Translations under genes and position numbers: made by a program
Part shown: piece by piece, positions 28,180 through 36,498 of the stretch
How the letters are laid out: each line of letters starts with the position of its first letter
Numbering within the stretch: position 1 is the stretch's first letter
NCBI GenBank assembly: GCA_003225055.1
Contig: QIAU01000121.1
Location: 83,460-147,459 of the forward strand
Direction: 5' to 3'
Source: Acidobacteriota bacterium
GTDB taxonomy: Bacteria; Acidobacteriota; Terriglobia; Terriglobales; Acidobacteriaceae
Length of the DNA: 64,000 nucleotides
The notes under the pieces: generated by a model
Databases searched by the model: none
What the model was told of the DNA's origin: nothing
What the model saw: only the letters and a program-made list of their open reading frames with translations

Positions 28180-29859
28180 ATGACTGGCAAAAAACTGGCA
28201 ATGATTCTTCTGTTCACACTTGCCTCCGTGCTGGCAGACTCGGCGCAGTCATTCGACATCGTCATTATTAACGGGCACATCGTGGACGGCACCGGGTCGC
28301 CCTGGTACTCGGGAGACATCGGGATTCGGGGGGGCCGGATCGCGGCCATCGGCAATCTCAGCCAGGCTCCGCGAAAGCGCATGATCGACGCCAAGGGCGA
28401 AGTGGTGGCGCCCGGTTTCATTGACATGCTTGGCCAGTCCGAACTCACCATCCTGGTAGATCCCCGGCTGCCGTCGAAAATATTTCAGGGAATCACGACT
28501 GAAATCACCGGCGAAGGCGGATCGGCAGCGCCCCTCAACGATGCGATTATTAATGCGGATCGCGCCGGCTACGAGCACCTCCACATCAATCCGGACTGGC
28601 AGACCCTGGGGGACTATTTCGCTCGCCTCGAAAAGCGCGGGATGGGCATCAACCTCGCCAGCTACGTGGGTGCAACCCAAGTCCGCCGCATGGTGCTGGG
28701 AGATGATGACAGGCAACCCACACCGGAACAGCTCGAACAAATGAAATCATTGGTGAGAGATGCCATGCGAGATGGCGCGGTGGGAGTCTCGACCTCGCTA
28801 GAGTACGCCCCTGCTCCGTACGCCAAGACCGACGAGCTGATTGCGTTGGCTGCCCAGGCCTCAAAATTCGGAGGCATTTATGCCACCCATATTCGCAACG
28901 AAAGTAATTCCGTTCTCTCGGCGATTGATGAGGCGCTGCGCATCGGCCGCGAGGCCCACGTCCCGGTTGAGATATGGCACATCAAGGTGGCCGGGAAGAA
29001 GAATTGGGGACGCATGCCGGAAGTCGTTGCCAAAATCAATCAGGCCAGGGCCCAGGGCATCGACGTCACCGCAGATACTTACGCTTATACCGCATGGTTC
29101 AACAGCTTCTCAGCTTTTATCCCGCCATGGGCCCACGACGGCGGTGATGCCAAGCTGATTGAACGTTTGCAAGATCCCGCTACCCGCGAGCGCATCCGCA
29201 AAGACATGCTTACACCCTCGGAGGAATGGGACAATGAATGGCAGGAGGTCCCCGGGCCCGAGGCAGTGATGATTTGCGTGGTGCAAAACTCCAAGCTATT
29301 GCCGTTGCAAGGCAAGACGCTGGCCGAGGTGGCGAAATTATGGGGTAAAGATCCCATGGAGACGCTGTTTGATCTGCTGATTGAAGACAAGGCGTTTACC
29401 AGCGTTGCGGTATTTGGCATGTCGGAAGCAGATGTTGCCCTGGTGCTCGAGCAGCCGTGGGTCTCGGTTGACAACGACTCTTCAGGCACCTCGCCGGAAG
29501 GAATTTTGGGGCAGGAGCATCCCCATCCCCGCGCGTATGGAACTTTTCCTCGCATCTTGCGCAAGTATGTCCGGGAAGAGAAGAAGCTGACGCTGGAAGA
29601 TGCTATACGAAAATTCTCAGCGTTGCCGGCCCAGCGCATGCGCCTGACGGACCGCGGCGTGCTTAGGACGGGAATGTGGGCGGATGTCGTGATTTTCGAT
29701 CCGGCGACGATCCATGATGTGGCGGACTTCGAGCACCCCAATCAGCTGTCGCAGGGCACGGACTATGTGCTGGTGAACGGAGTGCCGGTGATCGAACAAG
29801 GAAAGATGACGGGAGCCTTGCCGGGACGAGTCCTGCGCGGGCCAGGCTATGTCCATTAG
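28180..29859 (+). CDS. Secreted D-aminoacylase-like amidohydrolase
   Basis: About 559 residues with a signal peptide (AMILLFTLASVLADSAQS) and the N-acyl-D-amino-acid deacylase fold: IINGHIVDGTGSPWYSGDIGIRGGRIAAIG, KIFQGITTEITGEGGS, IYATHIRNES, EIWHIKVAGKKNWG and a C-terminal NWA-like segment TGMWADVVIFDP. At the first metal motif, where amidohydrolases have DxHxHSD, this protein reads GFIDMLGQSEL, so the HxH pair is absent. Many relatives in soil bacteria share that variant. It may use a different metal site or substrate. Last gene of the agmatinase-permease unit. Confidence 0.85.
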   Translation: MTGKKLAMILLFTLASVLADSAQSFDIVIINGHIVDGTGSPWYSGDIGIRGGRIAAIGNLSQAPRKRMIDAKGEVVAPGFIDMLGQSELTILVDPRLPSKIFQGITTEITGEGGSAAPLNDAIINADRAGYEHLHINPDWQTLGDYFARLEKRGMGINLASYVGATQVRRMVLGDDDRQPTPEQLEQMKSLVRDAMRDGAVGVSTSLEYAPAPYAKTDELIALAAQASKFGGIYATHIRNESNSVLSAIDEALRIGREAHVPVEIWHIKVAGKKNWGRMPEVVAKINQARAQGIDVTADTYAYTAWFNSFSAFIPPWAHDGGDAKLIERLQDPATRERIRKDMLTPSEEWDNEWQEVPGPEAVMICVVQNSKLLPLQGKTLAEVAKLWGKDPMETLFDLLIEDKAFTSVAVFGMSEADVALVLEQPWVSVDNDSSGTSPEGILGQEHPHPRAYGTFPRILRKYVREEKKLTLEDAIRKFSALPAQRMRLTDRGVLRTGMWADVVIFDPATIHDVADFEHPNQLSQGTDYVLVNGVPVIEQGKMTGALPGRVLRGPGYVH

Positions 29860-29906
29860 ATTAGATTTGATTAGATTGCTGGGTTGCCTTCTCGGTTGGA
29901 CACGGA

Positions 29907-29995
29907 AGATCCTTCGCGAGCCAGGCTCGCTCAGGATGACGACATAACCGCCATCATGTAGTCATCCTGAAGAGGCGCTAGCTGAGGAAGGATCT
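29907..29995. repeat. 89-bp nested inverted repeat element
   Basis: Outer arms AGATCCTTC (29907-29915) and GAAGGATCT (29987-29995) are a perfect 9-bp inverted repeat. Inner arms CAGGATGAC (29932-29940) and GTCATCCTG (29961-29969) are another. A third hairpin, GCGAGC-CAG-GCTCGC, lies within the left arm. The design resembles the element at 2521-2606. Confidence 0.75.
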
Positions 29996-30008
29996 GGTAC
30001 AACCGAAA

Positions 30009-30590
30009 TCACTTCTGCGTAACCGTCAGCTTATGCTGGCCGACTTTGGCGGCGTCAATCTTGTCTGGCAGGGCGAATTCGGAGTTCATCCCAATTGCCG
30101 GGTATTTCGGTTTCAGGTACTTATCTAGGAATAGCTGCAGAACGAAGTGAGGAATCTCAACGCCGTCCAATGCGACGGACTGTACTTCCACGTAGCCTTT
30201 GTGGCCCATAGCGCGGGCCCGTGCCCGCACATCCACGTTGTGAACCCCGCTGAACACAGATAACAGCGGATTGGAACTATGTTGTCCCGCTTTGATCTGA
30301 TCAAAGTCCACGCGGGCAGTTGAGCTGATCAGGTCAGGCTGAGCCTCAAAGCGAACCGATTGCACGCCAGTGGGCAGCTTCACCCGGCCGTCAGCGAGAT
30401 AAGCGTTCACCTCCGGTTCGGTCAATTCGGTCGGTGTAGTGTCCGGTTTCGCGGCTGCCGCGTTTTGTTCAATGTGTTGAAGCTTGCGTGCCATGCTGTC
30501 GGCGGCGGCAGAGGTATCGGATGCGTCCAGGGGCCCGATCGACGCGGAGAGAAAAAAGCTGGATAGCAGGAGCGCGACACGACTGTTCAT
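30009..30590 (-). CDS. Secreted hypothetical protein coupled to an AsmA-like gene
   Basis: A 193-residue protein with a signal peptide (VALLLSSFFLSASIGPLDAS) and a mixed alpha/beta body (TELTEPEVNAYLADGRVKLPTGVQSVRFEAQPDLISSTARVDFDQIKAG; FVLQLFLDKYLKPKYPAI). I do not recognise a named family. Its ATG overlaps the stop of the AsmA-like gene by four bases, so they are coupled and probably act together in the periplasm or envelope. Confidence 0.75.
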   Translation of the reverse strand: MNSRVALLLSSFFLSASIGPLDASDTSAAADSMARKLQHIEQNAAAAKPDTTPTELTEPEVNAYLADGRVKLPTGVQSVRFEAQPDLISSTARVDFDQIKAGQHSSNPLLSVFSGVHNVDVRARARAMGHKGYVEVQSVALDGVEIPHFVLQLFLDKYLKPKYPAIGMNSEFALPDKIDAAKVGQHKLTVTQK

Positions 30591-33118
30591 GGTTTCAGCG
30601 CGGCCCGCGTCTCCTGGGTCCTGGCGGATAGAATGCGGGGCGCAGCGAGAGTACCAGTCACATTGAATCCCTGCGCACCGGGGCGAGCGAGTACCACGTC
30701 CAGCTTTTGGCCTAGAGAAGCGTTGCCGCTAACCTGATAGATGCCGCTGGGAGTCTCTAATTTGCCTTGCTCGATTTGGAATAAGCCGTTGCGCAGCCGC
30801 AAACCCCCGCTGAAGCGCCGGACGTGTAGCGGCGGGTTGCCCGCTGTGAGCATGATATGGGGGAACTGGCCCTTGCGCGCATCGAACTCCAGAGTGCCTG
30901 TGGCTGACTCGAGTAGTTCGCTGGCGTTCGAGCCTGAGCTCGCAAATTTGTAGGTTGCGCTGGCGCGACCGGTGATCCAGCCGTCATGCATGGCCTCGGC
31001 GACTTGCTCCAGAGACACTCGTTCGAAAGCGCCAGCCCCGGAAAAGCTGGGAGGACGGGCGCGGAGATTCAATTGCCAATCGCCCCGATGTTTTCCGCCC
31101 AGCAAGTCTGCCTGCAAACCGGAGAGCCGTAGTTTCCCGTCCTGAAGCTCGACAGTGCCTGAAACGTGATTGGCTGTGACGTCCGCCATCACCATGCGGT
31201 CGGCGGCAAGCTTTCCGCGAGCATTCAGCATGCTCAGCAGAGACGGACCCTCCTGGGCGGCGGGAAGAAAACGGTACCAGGGACGTTTGCGAGCACTCCG
31301 GCTGAACCAATCCCAGAGTTGATCGGCAACAACATTGTCAGTCCGGAGGTCGAATATTACCGGACAGGTGGTTAAAGAAGCGCATTGACGGGGGAAGGAA
31401 AGAGATCCGCTCCAGTGGCTCTCCGCTGCCGATGCGGCCAGGTTCTGGACTTGCACTCCTGAGTCGGAGAGCAACAGGCTAGCCGAATCGACCTCGATGG
31501 GTCCATTGAGGCCGCTGAGTTCGGCGCGCACAGAATGGAGTAAGGCTGTGCCTGTGATTTGGGGCGCTGCGAACCCACTCCAGGCGCCAGCAATCTGCAA
31601 ATCCAGTTTCGCCAAGCCTTCCGCCGTCGAGGGAACAGCTCTCAATCCGAGAGTTTGCGCAACCTGCAACAGGCGCTGCACTTGTGCGTCACCCTGGACG
31701 AAAATGTTGTACCCGGATCTGGCGATCCAGCCGTGGACGGTCGCGGGAGATGACTTACCCAACGCTATCGCAAAAGGCCCAAGGTCGAGATGTGACCCCC
31801 GGGGGCTCAGCATGGCGGCTTTATTGACCTTGCTGCCGTCTACCGGCGCAGGCTGGGAAGCAAGCGAAAAAGGAATTCTGCCGAGGACCAGTTCAGTCCT
31901 GGCGGCTGGCGATCGCAGGCGGAGATCTCTGGTTTCCCCGCCGCCTTTCCATTCAAGGGCAGGTTGTCCATGCGCCAGCTGGGTGCGAAATAACAGATCA
32001 GCGAATACAGTTCCTCTGGCCGCCAGATCCTCCGGTAAATCCTTCTTGGCGCGTCGCGCCAAGACGACCAGTAACTGAACGGGCAAGTCTTGTGCCACCA
32101 GGTTCAGATCGTAACGGCGCGGGCCGGTAGGAGCCGCAATGCGGCCGGAAAGCGTTAGCACACCGGTTCTTGCCGGTGAGCGGCAGACGATTTGCGAGAG
32201 GATATGGTCCAGGGAACTGTAATGTGCCGTACAACGGGCTGCGAGTTGTAGAGGCTCGCTGGAAACAATATCGTAGCGGCGGAAATCCTGGACCGAGCCC
32301 TGCCCGCTCACATCCAGGTCGGCGGGCATACCGGAAAACGTCGTGGCAAGCGTCAATCCGCCCCGCCAGCCCTTGTCCACTCCATAGAGCAGCTTGGTGA
32401 ACTGGCCGAGTTGAGCACGACTCCATTCCAGGGTGAATTTCAGCGGAGTCTTGCGCAGGCTATCCGAACGCTGCCAGGTGCCGCTCACGCGCAGCGTGCC
32501 GGTATCCGTAAGGTTGAAATCGGTGCGCACCGGCTGGGCCATGAGGCGCATTCCCCATTCATTCTCAGAGGCAAGCCAGAGCGCAAAATCAGCGTCCGTC
32601 AGCGCGTAGGCTTTTTTCTCCTGGCCGACCTTGAAATTGATGCGGCCCGTCTCGGCCTCAATATAAGGGAAAACAGGACGGGCCTCGGGCTTGGTATGGC
32701 TGGTCGGCGCAGCCGGCGTATGGGCCGCCCGTTCGAGCAGGGATTCAATATTCCAATGTCCATCATCGCGACGCACGAGATTGAAGCTTGGTTCTTTCAA
32801 GCTAAGGCGCCCGATTTCGAGACGCCCACGTAAGAGAGAACGCAAGCGCAGAGCCGCAGTCACTTCTTGGGCGCGCAGCATGGGTTCAGCGCTGAAACTT
32901 GGGTCGTCGTGAACTACGAAGTTGACCAGGTCAAAGCCGGGTTGGGGCAGGATCCGAACCTTCACCCAATCCACCTCTACTTTGCGAGCCAGCGCCATGC
33001 CCACGGAGTTAACAATCCGCTTCCGAAGGCCATTCGCCCCAGGACGGTAGATGAACAACGCCAGGAGGATTGCCACGAAGAAGAGCAGCAGCCGGCGCTT
33101 CGATCTGGAAACTTTCAC
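30587..33118 (-). CDS. AsmA-family envelope protein
   Basis: An 843-residue protein anchored by one N-terminal helix (RLLLFFVAILLALFIYRP), followed by the AsmA N-terminal block (ARKVEVDWVKVRILPQPGFDLVNFVVHDDPSF; RSLLRGRLEIGRLSLKEPSFNLVRRDDGHWNIESLL). Long beta-groove repeats typical of AsmA/TamB-like bridge proteins follow. These are thought to move phospholipids between membranes. The GTG used overlaps the stop of the preceding lepB (GTGA); a TTG 27 bases upstream is possible. The next gene is coupled through an ATGA overlap. Confidence 0.87.
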   Translation of the reverse strand: MKVSRSKRRLLLFFVAILLALFIYRPGANGLRKRIVNSVGMALARKVEVDWVKVRILPQPGFDLVNFVVHDDPSFSAEPMLRAQEVTAALRLRSLLRGRLEIGRLSLKEPSFNLVRRDDGHWNIESLLERAAHTPAAPTSHTKPEARPVFPYIEAETGRINFKVGQEKKAYALTDADFALWLASENEWGMRLMAQPVRTDFNLTDTGTLRVSGTWQRSDSLRKTPLKFTLEWSRAQLGQFTKLLYGVDKGWRGGLTLATTFSGMPADLDVSGQGSVQDFRRYDIVSSEPLQLAARCTAHYSSLDHILSQIVCRSPARTGVLTLSGRIAAPTGPRRYDLNLVAQDLPVQLLVVLARRAKKDLPEDLAARGTVFADLLFRTQLAHGQPALEWKGGGETRDLRLRSPAARTELVLGRIPFSLASQPAPVDGSKVNKAAMLSPRGSHLDLGPFAIALGKSSPATVHGWIARSGYNIFVQGDAQVQRLLQVAQTLGLRAVPSTAEGLAKLDLQIAGAWSGFAAPQITGTALLHSVRAELSGLNGPIEVDSASLLLSDSGVQVQNLAASAAESHWSGSLSFPRQCASLTTCPVIFDLRTDNVVADQLWDWFSRSARKRPWYRFLPAAQEGPSLLSMLNARGKLAADRMVMADVTANHVSGTVELQDGKLRLSGLQADLLGGKHRGDWQLNLRARPPSFSGAGAFERVSLEQVAEAMHDGWITGRASATYKFASSGSNASELLESATGTLEFDARKGQFPHIMLTAGNPPLHVRRFSGGLRLRNGLFQIEQGKLETPSGIYQVSGNASLGQKLDVVLARPGAQGFNVTGTLAAPRILSARTQETRAALKP

Positions 33119-33912
33119 TGCACTACCCTGAGGGTCCGCCGCCAACGAGTTTCGTCGAAAAAGTGAAGAACCACATGGGCGAGAAAGCCAAGACGCTCGC
33201 TGGCCGCGGTGTGCTTGTACTGGTCAGGCGGCGTCTCGAACGACCAGTAGATGAACAGCGGACGGCCAATTACATTTTCGCTCGGAATGAAGCCCCAGAA
33301 CCGACTGTCAAAGCTGACATCGCGGTTGTCACCCATGGCAAAGTAACTGTCCGGTGGCACCACGATGTCGTCTCCCTGAACATATTGATGCATCGCCACT
33401 TGCCACTCCGGGGTGGGCGAGGCATTGGAATACTCGGGAGGAACCGCCGGGAAATTATCGCGATACGGATTGTAGTCGCCCACTTTATGTCGGACGTAAG
33501 GTTCATCAAGCTTTTGGCCGTTGCGGTAGACGATTCCATCGCGCAAGTGAATGCGATCTCCGGGAATACCAATGATCCGCTTGACGACATAGAGCCCAGC
33601 TTCCGCCGGCGAAAGAAACACAACGATGTCTCCGCGCCGCACGTTGCGATACGGAATCACTGGGCCGGACCACCCGGTTTTCGGCGAAAACTGGATGCGA
33701 TTCACAAACACGTGGTCGCCAATCAGCAGGGTGTCCTCCATGGAAGGGGACGGAATCTCAAAAGCCTGCACGATGAAAGTAATGATGAACAAGCCCGTGA
33801 CCAGCACGGAAGCAAGCGAGGCCAGGAATTCGACAGTCGTTTCGCGTTGTTTTTCCGGTTTCTGCGTTTCTTTCTTGGCCACTTGCGTTCTTTCCACAGA
33901 ATTTGAAATCAA
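33115..33912 (-). CDS. lepB: Signal peptidase I (copy 1)
   Basis: The 265-residue membrane protease removes signal peptides of exported proteins. One N-terminal membrane helix (SVLVTGLFIITFIVQAFEIP) precedes the catalytic Ser57 (IPSPSMEDTL) and Lys111 (YVVKRIIGIPGD), and box E YFAMGDNRDVSFDSRFWGF is intact. The TTG start overlaps the stop of the second lepB (TTGA), supporting it; a GTG five codons on is possible. It is the middle gene of rnc-lepB-lepB-asmA-like. Confidence 0.92.
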   Translation of the reverse strand: MISNSVERTQVAKKETQKPEKQRETTVEFLASLASVLVTGLFIITFIVQAFEIPSPSMEDTLLIGDHVFVNRIQFSPKTGWSGPVIPYRNVRRGDIVVFLSPAEAGLYVVKRIIGIPGDRIHLRDGIVYRNGQKLDEPYVRHKVGDYNPYRDNFPAVPPEYSNASPTPEWQVAMHQYVQGDDIVVPPDSYFAMGDNRDVSFDSRFWGFIPSENVIGRPLFIYWSFETPPDQYKHTAASERLGFLAHVVLHFFDETRWRRTLRVVQ

Positions 33913-34712
33913 TGGACCAGCCGAAAGGTGCGGTCCCAGCGCGTCATCTGAAACAGGTGGGTCACAATGTAGGCGAAACGAAAGAGTTTAGCACTCGGCG
34001 AGGTCATCCCAAGGTACATATTGTCCGGAGCGCGGATGGACCAATAAATCAGCAGCGGGCTTCCGATGATGTTCTCCCGTGGCACAAATCCCCAATAGCG
34101 GCTGTCCAGGCTTTCGTCGCGATTATCGCCCATGACGAAATACTTGCCGTCCGGAACCACCAGTTCGCCGTGCTGTACGGTCTGCTTCAGTTGTTTGAAC
34201 CAGAGCGGTTCCTCGCCGGGCGCGATGTAGTCTACCTGGGGGAAATCATCGCGGTAGATGTCGTGGATCGGCGAACTGTAGCGCACATAGGGTTCCTTCA
34301 GCGGCAGCCCATTCACCCACACCTGGCGCTTCACCAGGCGGACGTGATCCCCGGGCACTCCTACCACGCGTTTCACAAAATGCTGCCCGGGGTTAACGGG
34401 ATAGTGAAAAACGACCACGTCGCCGCGCCGGATTTGCTGGTAAGGCATCACCCAATTGCCAACGCTTCCACCGTAGCGGAGCTTGTTCACCAGCAAGTAG
34501 TCGCCGATCAACAGCGTGTTTTCCATCGACTCGGAAGGAATTTGGAAGGCCTGCACGGCAAAGGTGATGACGAACACGGCAATCACCACGGTTGCCAGAA
34601 GGGATTGCGCGGACGCAAGCCAGCCCGCTGCCGGCTCTTCCGTCTTGAGTGGAACGAGGGTCGCCGGTGGAGCAAGATCCTTGCTTTCGACAATGGGCTC
34701 AGTTTCCGGCAC
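33909..34712 (-). CDS. lepB: Signal peptidase I (copy 2, tandem paralogue)
   Basis: The 267-residue paralogue has one membrane helix (LLATVVIAVFVITFAVQAF), catalytic Ser62 (IPSESMENTLLIGD), Lys114 (FVKRVVGVPGD) and box E FVMGDNRDESLDSRYWGF. It differs enough from copy 1 (for example in the loop before box E, FPQVDYIAPGEEPLW) to suggest divided duties. It overlaps the rnc 3' end by 14 bases. Confidence 0.94.
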   Translation of the reverse strand: MPETEPIVESKDLAPPATLVPLKTEEPAAGWLASAQSLLATVVIAVFVITFAVQAFQIPSESMENTLLIGDYLLVNKLRYGGSVGNWVMPYQQIRRGDVVVFHYPVNPGQHFVKRVVGVPGDHVRLVKRQVWVNGLPLKEPYVRYSSPIHDIYRDDFPQVDYIAPGEEPLWFKQLKQTVQHGELVVPDGKYFVMGDNRDESLDSRYWGFVPRENIIGSPLLIYWSIRAPDNMYLGMTSPSAKLFRFAYIVTHLFQMTRWDRTFRLVH

Positions 34713-35499
34713 GGGACTTCTCTTTAGATGCCACTTTGGGTTGCTCAGCTTCCGTCGACAGGTGTTCCAGGACCTGGCGGGCAGCGTCCTGTTCGGCTCT
34801 TTTCTTGGTGGAGCCAGTGGCCCGCCCTACGACTTCGGTTTTGCTTTGGGAGCCCGGGGGACGAAGGCGAACTTCCACCGTAAATGTTTTGTTGTGTTCC
34901 GGACCCTCCGCTTTCACCAGAATGTAGGAAGGCTGCGGGCATCCCTTGGCCTGCAGGGCTTCCTGCAAGGCCGATTTGAAATCGGTGATGGGCAGCGCTG
35001 CGCTACCTTCCAGGTCCATGTGCTCGAGTTCTGGGGTAACGATCCAGCGCAGAATGAACTGGCGAGTCAGCTCCAGGCCAGCGTCCAGGTAAATAGCCGC
35101 CAGGATTGCCTCCAGGGCATCCACCAGCAGCGCGGTCTTGCTGCGGCCGCCGCTTTTTTCCTCGCCTCTTCCCAAGCGCAGATAATGCCCGAGCTCCAAT
35201 TCCTGGGCGACGCGGATCAAGTGCCGTTCGCTGACCAGATGAGCTCGTAATTTAGAGAGCTCTCCTTCCCGAAATCCCGGAAAACGCTGAAACAGCTCCT
35301 GGCTAGTGACCAGACCGAGGACCGCATCCCCGAGAAATTCCAGCTGCTCGTTGTCCCCCCTGCGAGCGGCCAAATCCGGGTGTGTGGTTTGGATCTCGCG
35401 GGCTTGGGAACTGTGGGTTAGCGCCTGTTGGATCAGTTCAGGATGCCGAAAGCGGTAGCCGAGGGTCTCCTCCAGAGCGGTGATATCTCGTGACCTCAT
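34699..35499 (-). CDS. rnc: Ribonuclease III
   Basis: The 266-residue double-strand-specific RNase processes rRNA precursors and regulatory RNA duplexes. The signature NEQLEFLGDAVLGLVTSQ (from residue 50) holds two metal ligands. A second acidic pair is in LLVDALEAILAAIYLDAG, and the C-terminal dsRNA-binding domain runs from ITDFKSALQEALQAKG to about residue 240. It heads an operon with overlapping lepB genes. Confidence 0.97.
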   Translation of the reverse strand: MRSRDITALEETLGYRFRHPELIQQALTHSSQAREIQTTHPDLAARRGDNEQLEFLGDAVLGLVTSQELFQRFPGFREGELSKLRAHLVSERHLIRVAQELELGHYLRLGRGEEKSGGRSKTALLVDALEAILAAIYLDAGLELTRQFILRWIVTPELEHMDLEGSAALPITDFKSALQEALQAKGCPQPSYILVKAEGPEHNKTFTVEVRLRPPGSQSKTEVVGRATGSTKKRAEQDAARQVLEHLSTEAEQPKVASKEKSRAGN

Positions 35500-35531
35500 G
35501 TTAGGCGGCGCATTTTTCCTTGCATCCTCAC

Positions 35532-36446
35532 TCAGTGCGGAACGGTCGTGCTCTGAGGTGGGTTTGCGGTTCCTGTGGACGGGGCCGGAGGCTTACCACC
35601 GGTCAATTGCACCAGCCGATCCCGCTCGCGGATAGCCAGCGTGTGCGCTCCACTACCATCCGGTGTGAGTTCTACCGCCTTATTGGCGTAGTTCAGGGCC
35701 TCGGGATACTTGTTCTGCCGATCCAGAGCCAGAGATAGTCGCAGGACAGTAACGGGATCTGGTTGCTGCGGGTAAGCATCAATCGACTTGCGAAAGTCGG
35801 TCTCCGCTGCCATGAAGTTGTTCTTGTTGAACTCCAGCGTCCCCAGAATCGAGTAAATACTGGATCGCAGCAAGTTCTTGTAAGCATCGGCCTTGTCCGG
35901 GGGGGTTCCCGCGGGAAATACGATGTCAGTGTCGATCGTCTGCAAGGCGCGCTCAGCCGACTTCCTGGCTTCGTCCAGGCGCTGGTCTTTATCGAGATCG
36001 GTGTCGCGCGTGCGCTCGGTCAGCACCTCAGCCTGATCCACCAGAGCTTCCGGGTCATCAGGATCGATCGCCAGAGCCTTGCGAGCCATATCCAGCATCT
36101 TGTCAGAGTTGTTTGCGTTCTGATATCCGCGCATTGCGGTCTTGTACAGGATGACTCTCAACTCGCTGTCGGGGAACTTGGCGGCGAAATCATCAGCCGC
36201 CTTTTCGACTGCGGCGGGATCGGTATTCGCGCTGGCGACCTTGAAGGCGTCGAACTCGGGTTGGGTCTTGGCCTGTGGCGGGCGCTTGGGCGGTGCTTCC
36301 TGAGCGGGCGCGTTTGGTTTTGCCGCCGTGCTTTGCTGTCCGGCGGGCGGTCCGGCGGGCGGATTCTGCGATTGGGTCGCGCGGGCTTGCGCAAACATGA
36401 AAGACGCGACCGCCAGAATCACGCCTACGATGGCTACTCGCTTCAT
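35532..36446 (-). CDS. Secreted TPR-repeat protein
   Basis: A 304-residue protein with a signal peptide (IVGVILAVASFMFAQARA), then a Gln/Pro/Ala/Lys-rich disordered stretch to about residue 65. TPR-like repeats follow (AADDFAAKFPDSELRVILYKTAMRGYQNANNSDKMLDMARKALAIDPDDPEALVDQ; NKYPEALNYANKAVELTPDG). The tail is Pro/Thr-rich. AAAAGGAG lies seven bases before the ATG. Function unknown; likely an envelope scaffold. Confidence 0.83.
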   Translation of the reverse strand: MKRVAIVGVILAVASFMFAQARATQSQNPPAGPPAGQQSTAAKPNAPAQEAPPKRPPQAKTQPEFDAFKVASANTDPAAVEKAADDFAAKFPDSELRVILYKTAMRGYQNANNSDKMLDMARKALAIDPDDPEALVDQAEVLTERTRDTDLDKDQRLDEARKSAERALQTIDTDIVFPAGTPPDKADAYKNLLRSSIYSILGTLEFNKNNFMAAETDFRKSIDAYPQQPDPVTVLRLSLALDRQNKYPEALNYANKAVELTPDGSGAHTLAIRERDRLVQLTGGKPPAPSTGTANPPQSTTVPH

Positions 36447-36498
36447 GAGTTCTCCTTTTAAGTGCGACCCGTGGTCGCAAGCAAATTTGCTGCGCCGC

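Noticed and set aside
33070..33906. 278-codon plus-strand frame opposite the first lepB
   Set aside because: Antisense to a clear signal peptidase; shadow frame.
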